A stretch of 13,889 nt of DNA. Origin: Vulcanimicrobiota bacterium. Lineage in GTDB: Bacteria > Vulcanimicrobiota > Vulcanimicrobiia > Vulcanimicrobiales > Vulcanimicrobiaceae. Below are positions 6,931 through 13,583 of the stretch, in pieces; within the stretch, counting starts at the first letter, position 1, and each line of letters starts with the position of its first letter. The DNA is taken from positions 1 through 13,889 of the forward strand of contig JAFAMK010000194.1 of the NCBI GenBank assembly GCA_019233415.1, written 5' to 3'. Both the position numbers and the translations under genes were made by a program. The notes under the pieces were generated by a model. That model had not been told where the DNA came from. It did not search any database and saw only the letters and a list, made by a program, of their open reading frames with translations.

Positions 6931-7533
6931 TCAGTGCCCGGCGCCCGATGTCGCGTTCGGCAAGGGCACCGGCGTCGCGATGTTGCTCGGCACGGTCACG
7001 GCGTTGGCGGGATCGTCGTAGCGCGAGAACGTCAGTTGCAGCCCTTCGTTCGAGCAGTCGTTGATGCGGTACGTCTTCTTGTCGAACGTGCAGGTCAGGT
7101 GCTGGTCCTTCTGTGGACCGGCAGTGCTCGTGGCGAACTGGCCCCACGTCTTGCCGTTGACCGTGCGGTCGGGCAGGACTTGGTCGACCGGCACGTCGCG
7201 CAGCTGCGCCTGCGCCGAGATGACGTCGGTCGGCGCGTCGGTCTTGCGATAGCTCTGGCCACCGTCGGCGCTGATGTACGCGGTCGAGCCGATCAGGACG
7301 ACATCGCGGCTCGACCCGCTGTAGACCAGTGCGCTGTGGTAGCGGTCGGGCGCGACGAACGTCACCGTGACGCTGAAGCCGCTCGCCGCGGTCGTCGTGA
7401 CGACGAACGACTTCGCCGCGCTCATCGCGCTCGCGACCTTCGCGCGCAGTGCGGCGACGTCTTGCGCCTGCGCGGGGAGCGTCGCCGCCGCCAGCAGGGC
7501 AACCAGAGCGAGCGAGAACGTACGGCGGACCAT
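6931..7533 (-). CDS. Exported LppX/LolA-like protein, unknown function
   Basis: 200 residues. A clear signal peptide (basic MVRR, hydrophobic core to about residue 18, cleavage after A-Q-A around 22-23) sends it to the periplasm. The mature part begins with a helix (DVAALRAKVASAMSAAKS) followed by beta-rich segments such as FSVTVTFVAPDRYHS, VVLIGSTAYIS and GKTWGQF. This order (a helix about 'average change upon exposure', strand pairs, an 'I-G-x-x-A-Y/W-I/V' strand) resembles LolA/LppX-type lipid-carrier folds, but no lipobox is present and the assignment is weak. Two cysteines (148, 160) could form a disulfide. The open frame runs on to 8247 upstream; that is a coding shadow. The nearest GGAGGG is about 15 bases from the ATG. 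It may be co-transcribed with the ROK kinase and is divergent from the YkgJ gene. Confidence 0.65.
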   Translation of the reverse strand: MVRRTFSLALVALLAAATLPAQAQDVAALRAKVASAMSAAKSFVVTTTAASGFSVTVTFVAPDRYHSALVYSGSSRDVVLIGSTAYISADGGQSYRKTDAPTDVISAQAQLRDVPVDQVLPDRTVNGKTWGQFATSTAGPQKDQHLTCTFDKKTYRINDCSNEGLQLTFSRYDDPANAVTVPSNIATPVPLPNATSGAGH

Positions 7534-7596
7534 GTGGACGGAGCTTCGCCCTCCCGCCGGGTTCGCCCGCCGTCGATCCCGAACCACATCCCTCAT

Positions 7597-8307
7597 ATGC
7601 AGGAGACGATCGATCTCATTGCCCACCGCGAGCTGCGGAATCTTCGGCGCTACACGCGGGAGACCGGTCAGCCCACGACGATCGGGCAGCTCGACCTCGA
7701 CCCGATGACGAACGTGCAGTCGATCGAGATCGACGAAGAGCACATCACGGTCCAGTACAACAAACAAACGAAACGCCGCTACAACGCGAACGAGATCACC
7801 CACAAGGAGTGGGTCTACAAGTACAACGACGATGCGGAGTTCGTCGACGCGGTGCGGCGCGTGATCGAGCTCTCGCGCAAGCACATGTACGACCTGCCCC
7901 AAAACCTCTCGTGCCCGCCGGGCTGCGCCGAGTGCTGCAGCGGCTACGAGCCGTTCGTCAACCGCGGCGACGTGCAGCGGATCGCCGACCACCTCGGGAT
8001 GACCTACGACGAGGCGATGGCCGAGTACGTCGTGGCGCGCGAGTCCGCCGACGGGTTCGTGGTGGGCTGGCTGCGCAAGGTCGACGAGGAGGGCGCGCGC
8101 AGCGAGGAGGCCGAGCACAAGTGCGTGTTCCTGATGGGCTCGCGCTCGGGCCGCCACTACTGCGGCATCTATGAGGCGCGACCGAGCGACTGCCGCGAGT
8201 TCACTCCGGTCGGCTGCGAGGACGTCGACTGGTCCCTGCCGCGCCACGGGCAGTACAAGACCGGCAAGCCCTTCGCACCGAAGCGCCGGCGCAGCGCGAA
8301 ATCCTGA
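7597..8307 (+). CDS. YkgJ-family cysteine cluster protein
   Basis: 236 residues. The C-terminal two-thirds carry the cysteine pattern of the YkgJ (zinc/iron-chelating) family: C106-x3-C110-x2-C113-C114, then C176, C189 within YCGIYEARPSDCR, C199 and C207. Eight cysteines in this arrangement suggest a bound metal or Fe-S cluster; the biochemical role of the family is not established. The N-terminal ~95 residues are charged and partly unique (DEEHITVQYNKQTKRRYN, then EFVDAVRRVIELSRKHMYDL, likely helical). No signal peptide, so cytoplasmic. The C-terminus is basic (KRRRSAKS). ATG 7597 was chosen because the upstream open frame runs antisense through the exported-protein gene; no good Shine-Dalgarno site precedes it. 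Its start is 63 bases from the divergent gene's start. Confidence 0.82.
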   Translation: MQETIDLIAHRELRNLRRYTRETGQPTTIGQLDLDPMTNVQSIEIDEEHITVQYNKQTKRRYNANEITHKEWVYKYNDDAEFVDAVRRVIELSRKHMYDLPQNLSCPPGCAECCSGYEPFVNRGDVQRIADHLGMTYDEAMAEYVVARESADGFVVGWLRKVDEEGARSEEAEHKCVFLMGSRSGRHYCGIYEARPSDCREFTPVGCEDVDWSLPRHGQYKTGKPFAPKRRRSAKS

Positions 8308-8345
8308 AGAATCTCTGAAACGTTCCTCGGAAAGGCCGGGGAAAG
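8304..8345 (+). repeat. Two 11-base-period repeat pairs in the leader of the SOD-like gene pair
   Basis: CTGAA recurs at 8304-8308 and 8315-8319, and GGAAAG at 8329-8334 and 8340-8345; both pairs have a period of 11 bases. They fill the 88-base gap ahead of the secreted SOD-like genes. This may be a regulator site or chance in a short GC-rich leader; no promoter hexamers are convincing here. Confidence 0.25.
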
Positions 8346-8395
8346 CGCTCCGCGAAGGGTCGCTACCTCGACCGTCCAGGGAGGCATCTCACGCT

Positions 8396-8839
8396 ATGAA
8401 ACTCGTCCTCATTTCCTCCGCGCTCGCGGCGGCAATCTCGCTCGCATCGACCGGACCCGTCGGCGCCGAAGGCAAGATGGCGCACATGTCCAGCATGAAG
8501 ATGATGTCGGGCATGTCCGCGAACGTGACGATGAACGAACAGAACGGTTCCGGCGAGAACGGAACCGCGATGCTGCACGACACCGCGAAGGGTCTCGTCG
8601 TGACGATCCACATCAAGAACGCGAAGGGCCCGCAGCCGGTGCACATCCACAAGGGCACCTGCGCGAAGCTCGATCCGAAGCCGGCCTACGCGCTGCACAA
8701 CGTGGTCAACGGCATGTCGACCACGACGGTGCCGGGCGTGACGATCGCGCAGCTGGAGAAATCGCCGTTCGCGATCAACGCCCACAAGTCGCTGACCGAC
8801 ATTCCGACCTACGTCTCGTGCGGCGACATCAAGAAATGA
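8396..8839 (+). CDS. Secreted CHRD/SOD-like protein with a Met/His-rich segment
   Basis: 147 residues with a signal peptide (cleavage near residues 20-25). After it comes a Met/His-rich stretch (KMAHMSSMKMMSGMS, 27-41), then a beta-rich domain: QNGSGENGTA (49-58), QPVHIHKGTC (80-89), FAINAHKS (125-132) and YVSCGDI (139-145). The HxH (H83, H85), a later His130, and a Cys pair (C89, C142) with a C-terminal C-G-x-I box recall Cu/Zn superoxide dismutase, but the other SOD zinc ligands are not visible; the domain may be a reduced SOD/CHRD relative that binds copper in the periplasm. Family function is not established. ATG 8396 follows AGGGAGG (8378-8384). Its TGA overlaps the next gene's ATG as ATGA, and the two proteins are paralogues. 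Confidence 0.72.
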   Translation: MKLVLISSALAAAISLASTGPVGAEGKMAHMSSMKMMSGMSANVTMNEQNGSGENGTAMLHDTAKGLVVTIHIKNAKGPQPVHIHKGTCAKLDPKPAYALHNVVNGMSTTTVPGVTIAQLEKSPFAINAHKSLTDIPTYVSCGDIKK

Positions 8840-9261
8840 TCAAGCAGGTTCTGGCCTCGCTCGCACTCGGCGCCACGGCAGTGCTCGCGACGAGCGCGCA
8901 GAGCCCGGAGCCGCCGATGCGCAAGGCGCCGCTGCAGATTCGGCTTCTTCCGCAGAACGGCTCGGGGGAGACGGGAACGGCGACGCTGCTCGACGGCACG
9001 AACGGTCTGATCGTCAAGCTGCGGCTGGCGAACACGACGGCGGACGTCCAGCCGGCGCACATCCACAAGGGGACGTGCGACAAGCTCGACCCGAAGCCGA
9101 CCTACCCGCTCACCACGGTACGGAACGGGATGTCGGAGACGACGATCAAGGACGTCACGCTCGCGCAACTCGAGAAGGCGCCGTTCGCGATCAACGTCCA
9201 CAAGTCGACGACGGAGATTCCGACCTATGTCGCCTGCGGGAACATCGCCGCGCCCAAGTAG
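8836..9261 (+). CDS. Secreted CHRD/SOD-like protein, tandem paralogue
   Basis: 141 residues with a signal peptide (hydrophobic about 4-20). It repeats the domain of the preceding gene: QNGSGETGTATL, QPAHIHKGTC (72-81), KLDPKP, AQLEK-PFAIN-HKS and YVACGNI (131-137). H75, H77, H122, C81 and C134 match the putative metal-site histidines and the disulfide pair of the first copy. It lacks the Met/His-rich segment; a short Pro-rich linker takes its place. The start ATG 8836 overlaps the previous stop (ATGA), so translation is probably coupled; a GTG at 8818 could extend it by six residues but would add charged residues before the signal peptide. Likely periplasmic partner or variant of the first copy. 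Confidence 0.72.
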   Translation: MIKQVLASLALGATAVLATSAQSPEPPMRKAPLQIRLLPQNGSGETGTATLLDGTNGLIVKLRLANTTADVQPAHIHKGTCDKLDPKPTYPLTTVRNGMSETTIKDVTLAQLEKAPFAINVHKSTTEIPTYVACGNIAAPK

Positions 9262-9865
9262 CCACCCGCCGTTCAACGAAGGCGCCGCGCACGTCGCGGC
9301 GCCTTCGCGTTTCGGCGGCTCCTCGCTCGACGCGATGCCGGACGACATACGCGCGGTGTGTGAGGAGACGCGCGCGAAAGTCGGGTTCGTCCCCAACGTC
9401 TTCCTCGCGTACGCGCAGCGCCCGGAACACTTCCGCGCGTTCATGCACTACCACGACCTGGTGATGAAGGGCCCGAGCGGGCTCTCGCGCGCCGAGCGCG
9501 AGGCGATCGTCGTCGCCGTCTCGGCCGAGAACGACTGTCTGTACTGCGTCGTCTCGCACGGCGCGGCACTGCGCATCCTCGGCAAGGACCCGATCGTTGC
9601 CGATCAGATCGCGACGAACTGGCGCACGGCCGATCTCGCGCCGCGGCTGCGCGCGATCCTGACGTTCGCGTCGCGCGTCAACGAGCCGGGCTTCGCGGCG
9701 ACCGACAAGGAGCTGGCCGAGCTGAAGGCCGTCGGCTTGAGCGACAACGACGCGTGGGACATCGCTGCGGTCGCCGCGTTCTTCGGCCTCTCCAACCGCA
9801 TGGCGGGCTTCATGGACATGCGGCCCAACCCGCAGTTCTACGAGATGGGCCGCGCGAAAGCGTGA
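9227..9865 (+). CDS. AhpD-like carboxymuconolactone decarboxylase-family (peroxidase-related) protein
   Basis: 212 residues. It matches the 'uncharacterised peroxidase-related' branch of the AhpD/CMD fold: SRF (27-29), MPDDIRAV (37-44), VGFVPNVFLAYAQRPEHFRAF (52-72), SRAEREAIVVAVSAEN (87-102), DCLYCVVSHGAALR (103-116), a helical middle, and GFMDMRPNPQFYEMG (194-208). Glu101, C104, C107 and His111 correspond to the AhpD redox centre (E...CxxC...H), which reduces peroxides or peroxiredoxin partners in the cytoplasm. The only in-frame starts are ATG 9227 (CGGAG 10 bases upstream, overlapping the preceding gene by 35 bases) and ATG 9335, which would drop the conserved SRF region; 9227 is preferred. 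A perfect 13-bp hairpin lies within codons 17-27. Probably co-transcribed with the two secreted genes. Confidence 0.8.
   Translation: MSPAGTSPRPSSHPPFNEGAAHVAAPSRFGGSSLDAMPDDIRAVCEETRAKVGFVPNVFLAYAQRPEHFRAFMHYHDLVMKGPSGLSRAEREAIVVAVSAENDCLYCVVSHGAALRILGKDPIVADQIATNWRTADLAPRLRAILTFASRVNEPGFAATDKELAELKAVGLSDNDAWDIAAVAAFFGLSNRMAGFMDMRPNPQFYEMGRAKA
9277..9307 (+). terminator. Perfect 13-bp inverted repeat with 5-base loop
   Basis: CGAAGGCGCCGCG (9277-9289) is the exact reverse complement of 9295-9307, around loop CACGT. It begins 15 bases after the stop of the second SOD-like gene, as a terminator would, and TTT follows at 9311-9313 without a longer T-run. Yet it lies inside the start region of the AhpD-like frame. 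It could attenuate read-through, stabilise the upstream mRNA, or limit translation of the downstream gene. Confidence 0.55.
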
Positions 9866-9871
9866 CCGCTG

Positions 9872-9890
9872 GCCGATCTTTAAGGTCGGC
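9872..9890 (+). promoter_or_regulatory. Imperfect palindrome upstream of the outer-membrane receptor
   Basis: GCCGATCTT and AAGGTCGGC flank one central T with one mismatch between half-sites. As RNA it folds as a 7-bp stem (one G-U) with a TTTAA loop, but no T-run follows. It sits 6 bases after the AhpD-like stop and 36 bases before the receptor ATG. It could be an operator for the receptor or a weak terminator. Confidence 0.4.
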
Positions 9891-9926
9891 TAAAGGGACA
9901 CGACGGCCTGCCTCGTAGAGGGGCGC

Positions 9927-12900
9927 ATGAAAGGTCTCGCTCGCGCCGCCGCTGCGCTCGTTGCAGCGATCGTCGCTCTTTCCATGCTGCCTGCGCCGGC
10001 GCACGCCGGGACCACCGGGACGATCGTCGGGCGGATCGTCGATCAGAACACGGGCGCGCCGGTCGCCGGCGTCCGCGTCACCGCAGCGTCGCCGTTGACG
10101 ACCGAGGTGTCGACGACAGACGCCAACGGCGCGTATCGCTTCCTGTCGCTTCCGCCGGACACGTACGTCCTGTCGTTCCAGCGGACCGGCTACAACCCGT
10201 TCGTCCTCTCGGGTGTGACCGTGCAGGCCGACCAGACGCAGACGCTCGACCGCGCGCTCGGACCACTTCTCCAGGCGATCGGTAGGACATCGGCGCGCCT
10301 CCCTAGCGACCTCGTGAAGTCGGGGACGACGAGCGACGTCTACTCGGTGAACGGCGCGACCTCCGACGCCGCCGCCGCGCTCGGCGGCCCGGGCGGGCTC
10401 TCCAACGCATACAGCGCGATCCAGTCGGTCCCCGGCGCGACGGTGCAGCAAGGACAACAGGGCTGGTACCAGACGCTCTCGATCCGCGGCGGCGACATCG
10501 ACCAAGTCGGCTACGAGCTGGACGGGATTCCGGTGAACCGCGTCTACGACAACGCGCCGCAGACGATGCTCTCGACGCTGGGCCAGCAGGAGCTGCAAGT
10601 CTACACGGGCGGCACGCCGGCATCGTCGGACGGTCAGGGGCTCTCGGGCTACGTCAACCAGGTCGTGCGAACCGGAACGTTCCCGCCGAACTACACCTTT
10701 GGCGCGGGACTCGGCGCGCCAGCGTTCTTCCACCGGCTCTCGTTCGAGACCGGCGGCGCGACGAAGAACCGCAACTTCAGCTACTACGCCGGCGTCTCGG
10801 GCGCGAACCAAGACTACCGCTATCTCGACAGCAACAACGGCGCGAGCGATCCGCGCTTCTTCTACCCGCTGGCGTGGCCCGGGCGCTTCAACATCTACGA
10901 CGGAACGCCGGGGACGGTCTACCTCGCGCCGGGCCAGACGTACGCGATCGCGTCGACGAACCAGCGCGACAACGTCGTCAACCTGCACTGGGCGATCCCG
11001 CACGGGACGCGCAAGGACGACGTGCAGTTCCTGTACCTCACCAGCGAAGTGCTGACGTCATACTACAGCTCGGTGAACGACCAGGGCGGCCCGGCCGTGG
11101 TCGGCAACGCGTTCAACGGCGGCACGCCGTTCCAGGCGGTCTGGCAGGACGGCTACACCTACAACGGGCCCGTCTTCGCCGCGCCGAACGCCGCGCTCGT
11201 CACGCCGTACTTCTTCATGAACAGCCCGACGAACCGCCCGTTCAACGGGAACGACTCGAACAGCGCGCGCGACACGAACGACAACGGCGTCGCGGTGACG
11301 AAGCTGCAGTACCAGCGCAACATCGACGACCGCTCGTACCTGCGCCTCTACGGCTACTCGGTCTATTCGAACTGGTTCATCCACGGCGAGGCGAACCAGC
11401 AGTTCACCGGCTTCTACGGCGCCGAGCTGAACGACTACGAGATTCCGAGCCACACCTACGGCGCGACGCTGCAGTACTCGAACCAGCTGAACGACAAGCA
11501 CCTGCTGACGTTCAGCGCGACCGAGAGCCAGACGAAGATTCAGCGCCGCTACTTCTACGGCTTCCCCGGAAATCAGGGGCTCGGAACGGCGTTTACCAAC
11601 CTGATCGACCCGCGCACCGCCGCGCAGACCGGCAACTGCTTCGACCCGGCGCTCGGCACGTTCACGAGTTGCTTCTCCAGCGGGGTGCGCGGCACGTTTA
11701 CGTCGCCGACCCCCGCGATCACCGCGCCGGGATTCGCCGGCGGCGCGAGCCCGCAGTGGATCGTCACCGAGAACGGTCCGCTCGGGCGCGTCAACAACGT
11801 CTCGCCGTTCTTCACCGCCGCCTCGCTCAGCGACAACTGGGCGGTGAGCTCGAAGCTGAACCTGAACCTCGGCGTGCGGTTCGAGAACTACACGAACCGG
11901 CTCGGCGGCACGCTGACGAGCCCGGTCGCCGGGAGCGCGCTCAACCGCGCCTTCTGGATCAAGGCGTTCGACAACGAGAACTGCTACAAGCCGGGCGTGT
12001 TCGGGACGATCAACGTCGCGCAGAGCGGCGCGACGCCCGACGCGAACGGCGTCTTCGCGACCGCCGCGAACTGCACGGCGCTCGCCGGGGCGGGCTACGT
12101 GCCGGCCAACTTCCAGAACAGCACACTCGACAAGCTCTCGGCGAGCGTCATGCAGCCGCGCATCGCGTTCACCTACACGGTCAGCCCGGACACCGTCCTA
12201 CGCGGCTCGTTCGGCGTCTACTCGCGGCCGGTGAACACGTCGTGGCTGCAGTACAACGACCTCAACGACCGCGACATGACGGGCTACGCCGCGTCGAACT
12301 TCCTCGGCTACGGCTTCAACACGCCGGTCCACCAGCTGCAGCCCGACACGTCGTCCAACTACGACTTCTCTCTCGAACAGCACGTGCCGAACACCGACAC
12401 CTCGTTCAAGCTGACGCCGTTCTACCGCAGCACGCGCAACCAGCTCCAGGCATTCCCGATCGGCGTCGGCGGAATCGTCAGCGGCTTCAACGTCGGCCAC
12501 CAGACCTCGTACGGCGTCGAGCTGGCCGTGCGCAAGGGCGACTTCGCGCGCAACGGCTTCGCCGCGCAGGCCGCCTACACGTACACGCACAGCCGCATCA
12601 AGTACACGCAGTTTCCCTCGGGCACGAACGTCATCGACAGCATGAACCTGTACCTGAAGGACTACAACGCCTACACGTCATTCTGCGCGACGAACCCGAG
12701 CGACAATCGTTGCGGCACGACGGTCGGCGGTGCAACCGCGGCGGCGTGCTACAACACGAGCGGGACCGGCGTCGCGGCGGTCGGCGGCGCGTGCCCCGCG
12801 AACACGACGGCGAACCCGTACTTCAACCAGCCTGTGCAGAACCTGTTCCCGGTCAACGGCGAGTACACGACCTACGACCAGATTCCGCAGCCGTTCGTCG

Positions 12901-13502
12901 GCGAGAACGGCTACGAAACGCCGCACGTCGCGTCGTTGATCGTACAATACAAACACGACAAGGTCGCGATCACGCCAAGCCTGACGTACAGCTCCGGCGC
13001 GTCGTACGGCTCGCCGCTCAGCTATCCCGGCTACATCCCCGACGAGTGCCCAACGGCAGGCGTGCCGTCGCAGTGCGTCGGCTTCGGCACTGGCGGAACC
13101 ACCAGCGCCAGCGGCAGGTCGTTGAACTTCCTATTCATCCCCGATGCGTTCACGGGCACGTTCGACAATCTCGGCGCCTTCAAAGAGCCGTCACGCCTGA
13201 CGCTCAACCTGCAGGGCTCGTACGACCTCTCCAGGGCGATGCGCGTGACGCTCACGCTGACGGGCCTCGTCGACCGCTGCTTCCAGCGCGGCTACGCGTG
13301 GGACGACCCGAACATCTGCGTCTACAGCGAACTGCCGTCGGGCGGCGCGGCGGTCGGCCCGTCCGGCAACTTCCTGCCGCTGAACAAGACGCCTGTCCCG
13401 CTACGCTATCCGTACGGCCCGTTCAACGACAACCTCAACACCGGCTTCGTCGGCGTCAAGATTCCTCTCCAAGCAGTGCTGAGCCTCGACGTCAGGCTGT
13501 AG
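9927..13502 (+). CDS. TonB-dependent-type outer-membrane receptor with carboxypeptidase regulatory-like domain
   Basis: 1191 residues. Order: signal peptide (1-27, ending APAHA); carboxypeptidase-regulatory-like domain (about 30-112: GTIVGRIVDQNTGAPVAGVRV, NGAYRFLSLPPDTYVLSF); a linker (113-140, LLQAIGRTSARLP...SDVYSV); a plug domain (about 141-250, with LSIRGGD-DQVGYELDGIPVNR, 184-205, and GLSGYVNQVVRTG); then a long beta-barrel with many aromatic/Asn/Thr strands to the end (LSLDVRL). Such receptors import large or scarce substrates through the outer membrane using TonB energy; the substrate is unknown. No clear TonB box is seen, and the last residue is Leu, not the usual Phe. Twelve cysteines fall in the barrel half, several as close pairs (571/582, 1118/1131). 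ATG 9927 follows AGAGGGG with a short spacer. It stands alone, with the MgtC-like gene after it. Confidence 0.88.
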   Translation: MKGLARAAAALVAAIVALSMLPAPAHAGTTGTIVGRIVDQNTGAPVAGVRVTAASPLTTEVSTTDANGAYRFLSLPPDTYVLSFQRTGYNPFVLSGVTVQADQTQTLDRALGPLLQAIGRTSARLPSDLVKSGTTSDVYSVNGATSDAAAALGGPGGLSNAYSAIQSVPGATVQQGQQGWYQTLSIRGGDIDQVGYELDGIPVNRVYDNAPQTMLSTLGQQELQVYTGGTPASSDGQGLSGYVNQVVRTGTFPPNYTFGAGLGAPAFFHRLSFETGGATKNRNFSYYAGVSGANQDYRYLDSNNGASDPRFFYPLAWPGRFNIYDGTPGTVYLAPGQTYAIASTNQRDNVVNLHWAIPHGTRKDDVQFLYLTSEVLTSYYSSVNDQGGPAVVGNAFNGGTPFQAVWQDGYTYNGPVFAAPNAALVTPYFFMNSPTNRPFNGNDSNSARDTNDNGVAVTKLQYQRNIDDRSYLRLYGYSVYSNWFIHGEANQQFTGFYGAELNDYEIPSHTYGATLQYSNQLNDKHLLTFSATESQTKIQRRYFYGFPGNQGLGTAFTNLIDPRTAAQTGNCFDPALGTFTSCFSSGVRGTFTSPTPAITAPGFAGGASPQWIVTENGPLGRVNNVSPFFTAASLSDNWAVSSKLNLNLGVRFENYTNRLGGTLTSPVAGSALNRAFWIKAFDNENCYKPGVFGTINVAQSGATPDANGVFATAANCTALAGAGYVPANFQNSTLDKLSASVMQPRIAFTYTVSPDTVLRGSFGVYSRPVNTSWLQYNDLNDRDMTGYAASNFLGYGFNTPVHQLQPDTSSNYDFSLEQHVPNTDTSFKLTPFYRSTRNQLQAFPIGVGGIVSGFNVGHQTSYGVELAVRKGDFARNGFAAQAAYTYTHSRIKYTQFPSGTNVIDSMNLYLKDYNAYTSFCATNPSDNRCGTTVGGATAAACYNTSGTGVAAVGGACPANTTANPYFNQPVQNLFPVNGEYTTYDQIPQPFVGENGYETPHVASLIVQYKHDKVAITPSLTYSSGASYGSPLSYPGYIPDECPTAGVPSQCVGFGTGGTTSASGRSLNFLFIPDAFTGTFDNLGAFKEPSRLTLNLQGSYDLSRAMRVTLTLTGLVDRCFQRGYAWDDPNICVYSELPSGGAAVGPSGNFLPLNKTPVPLRYPYGPFNDNLNTGFVGVKIPLQAVLSLDVRL

Positions 13503-13583
13503 GCAAGCCCGGTTCCGCGCTAAGAACTCCGAAGCGGTGACGCCGACGTGTTAGTGATCGTGTTGCCCGGCAGCTCGATCGCG

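Noticed and set aside
6934..7596. N-terminal extension of the YkgJ frame running through the exported-protein gene
   Set aside because: The extension is antisense to a protein with a clear signal peptide and is Arg/Ala-rich with no similarity; the cysteine-cluster protein starts at 7597.
7534..8247. N-terminal extension of the exported LppX/LolA-like frame
   Set aside because: It would bury the signal peptide in the middle of the protein and is antisense to the YkgJ gene.
8389..8785. Minus-strand frames opposite the first SOD-like gene
   Set aside because: No ribosome site or recognisable domain, and the plus-strand frame has a signal peptide, a ribosome site and a paralogue next to it.
8836..9261. 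Tandem SOD-like genes considered as an assembly duplication
   Set aside because: The copies differ throughout at synonymous and non-synonymous sites and in their N-termini, so this is an old gene duplication rather than an artefact.
9810..11003. A 397-codon minus-strand frame opposite the start of the receptor gene
   Set aside because: Arg/Val/Asp-rich composition, no start signals or motifs, fully antisense to the signal peptide, regulatory domain and plug of the receptor.
10874..13540. An 888-codon open frame on the plus strand, offset from the receptor frame
   Set aside because: Its translation is Arg-rich without domains, while the overlapping frame gives a complete receptor; a coding shadow.
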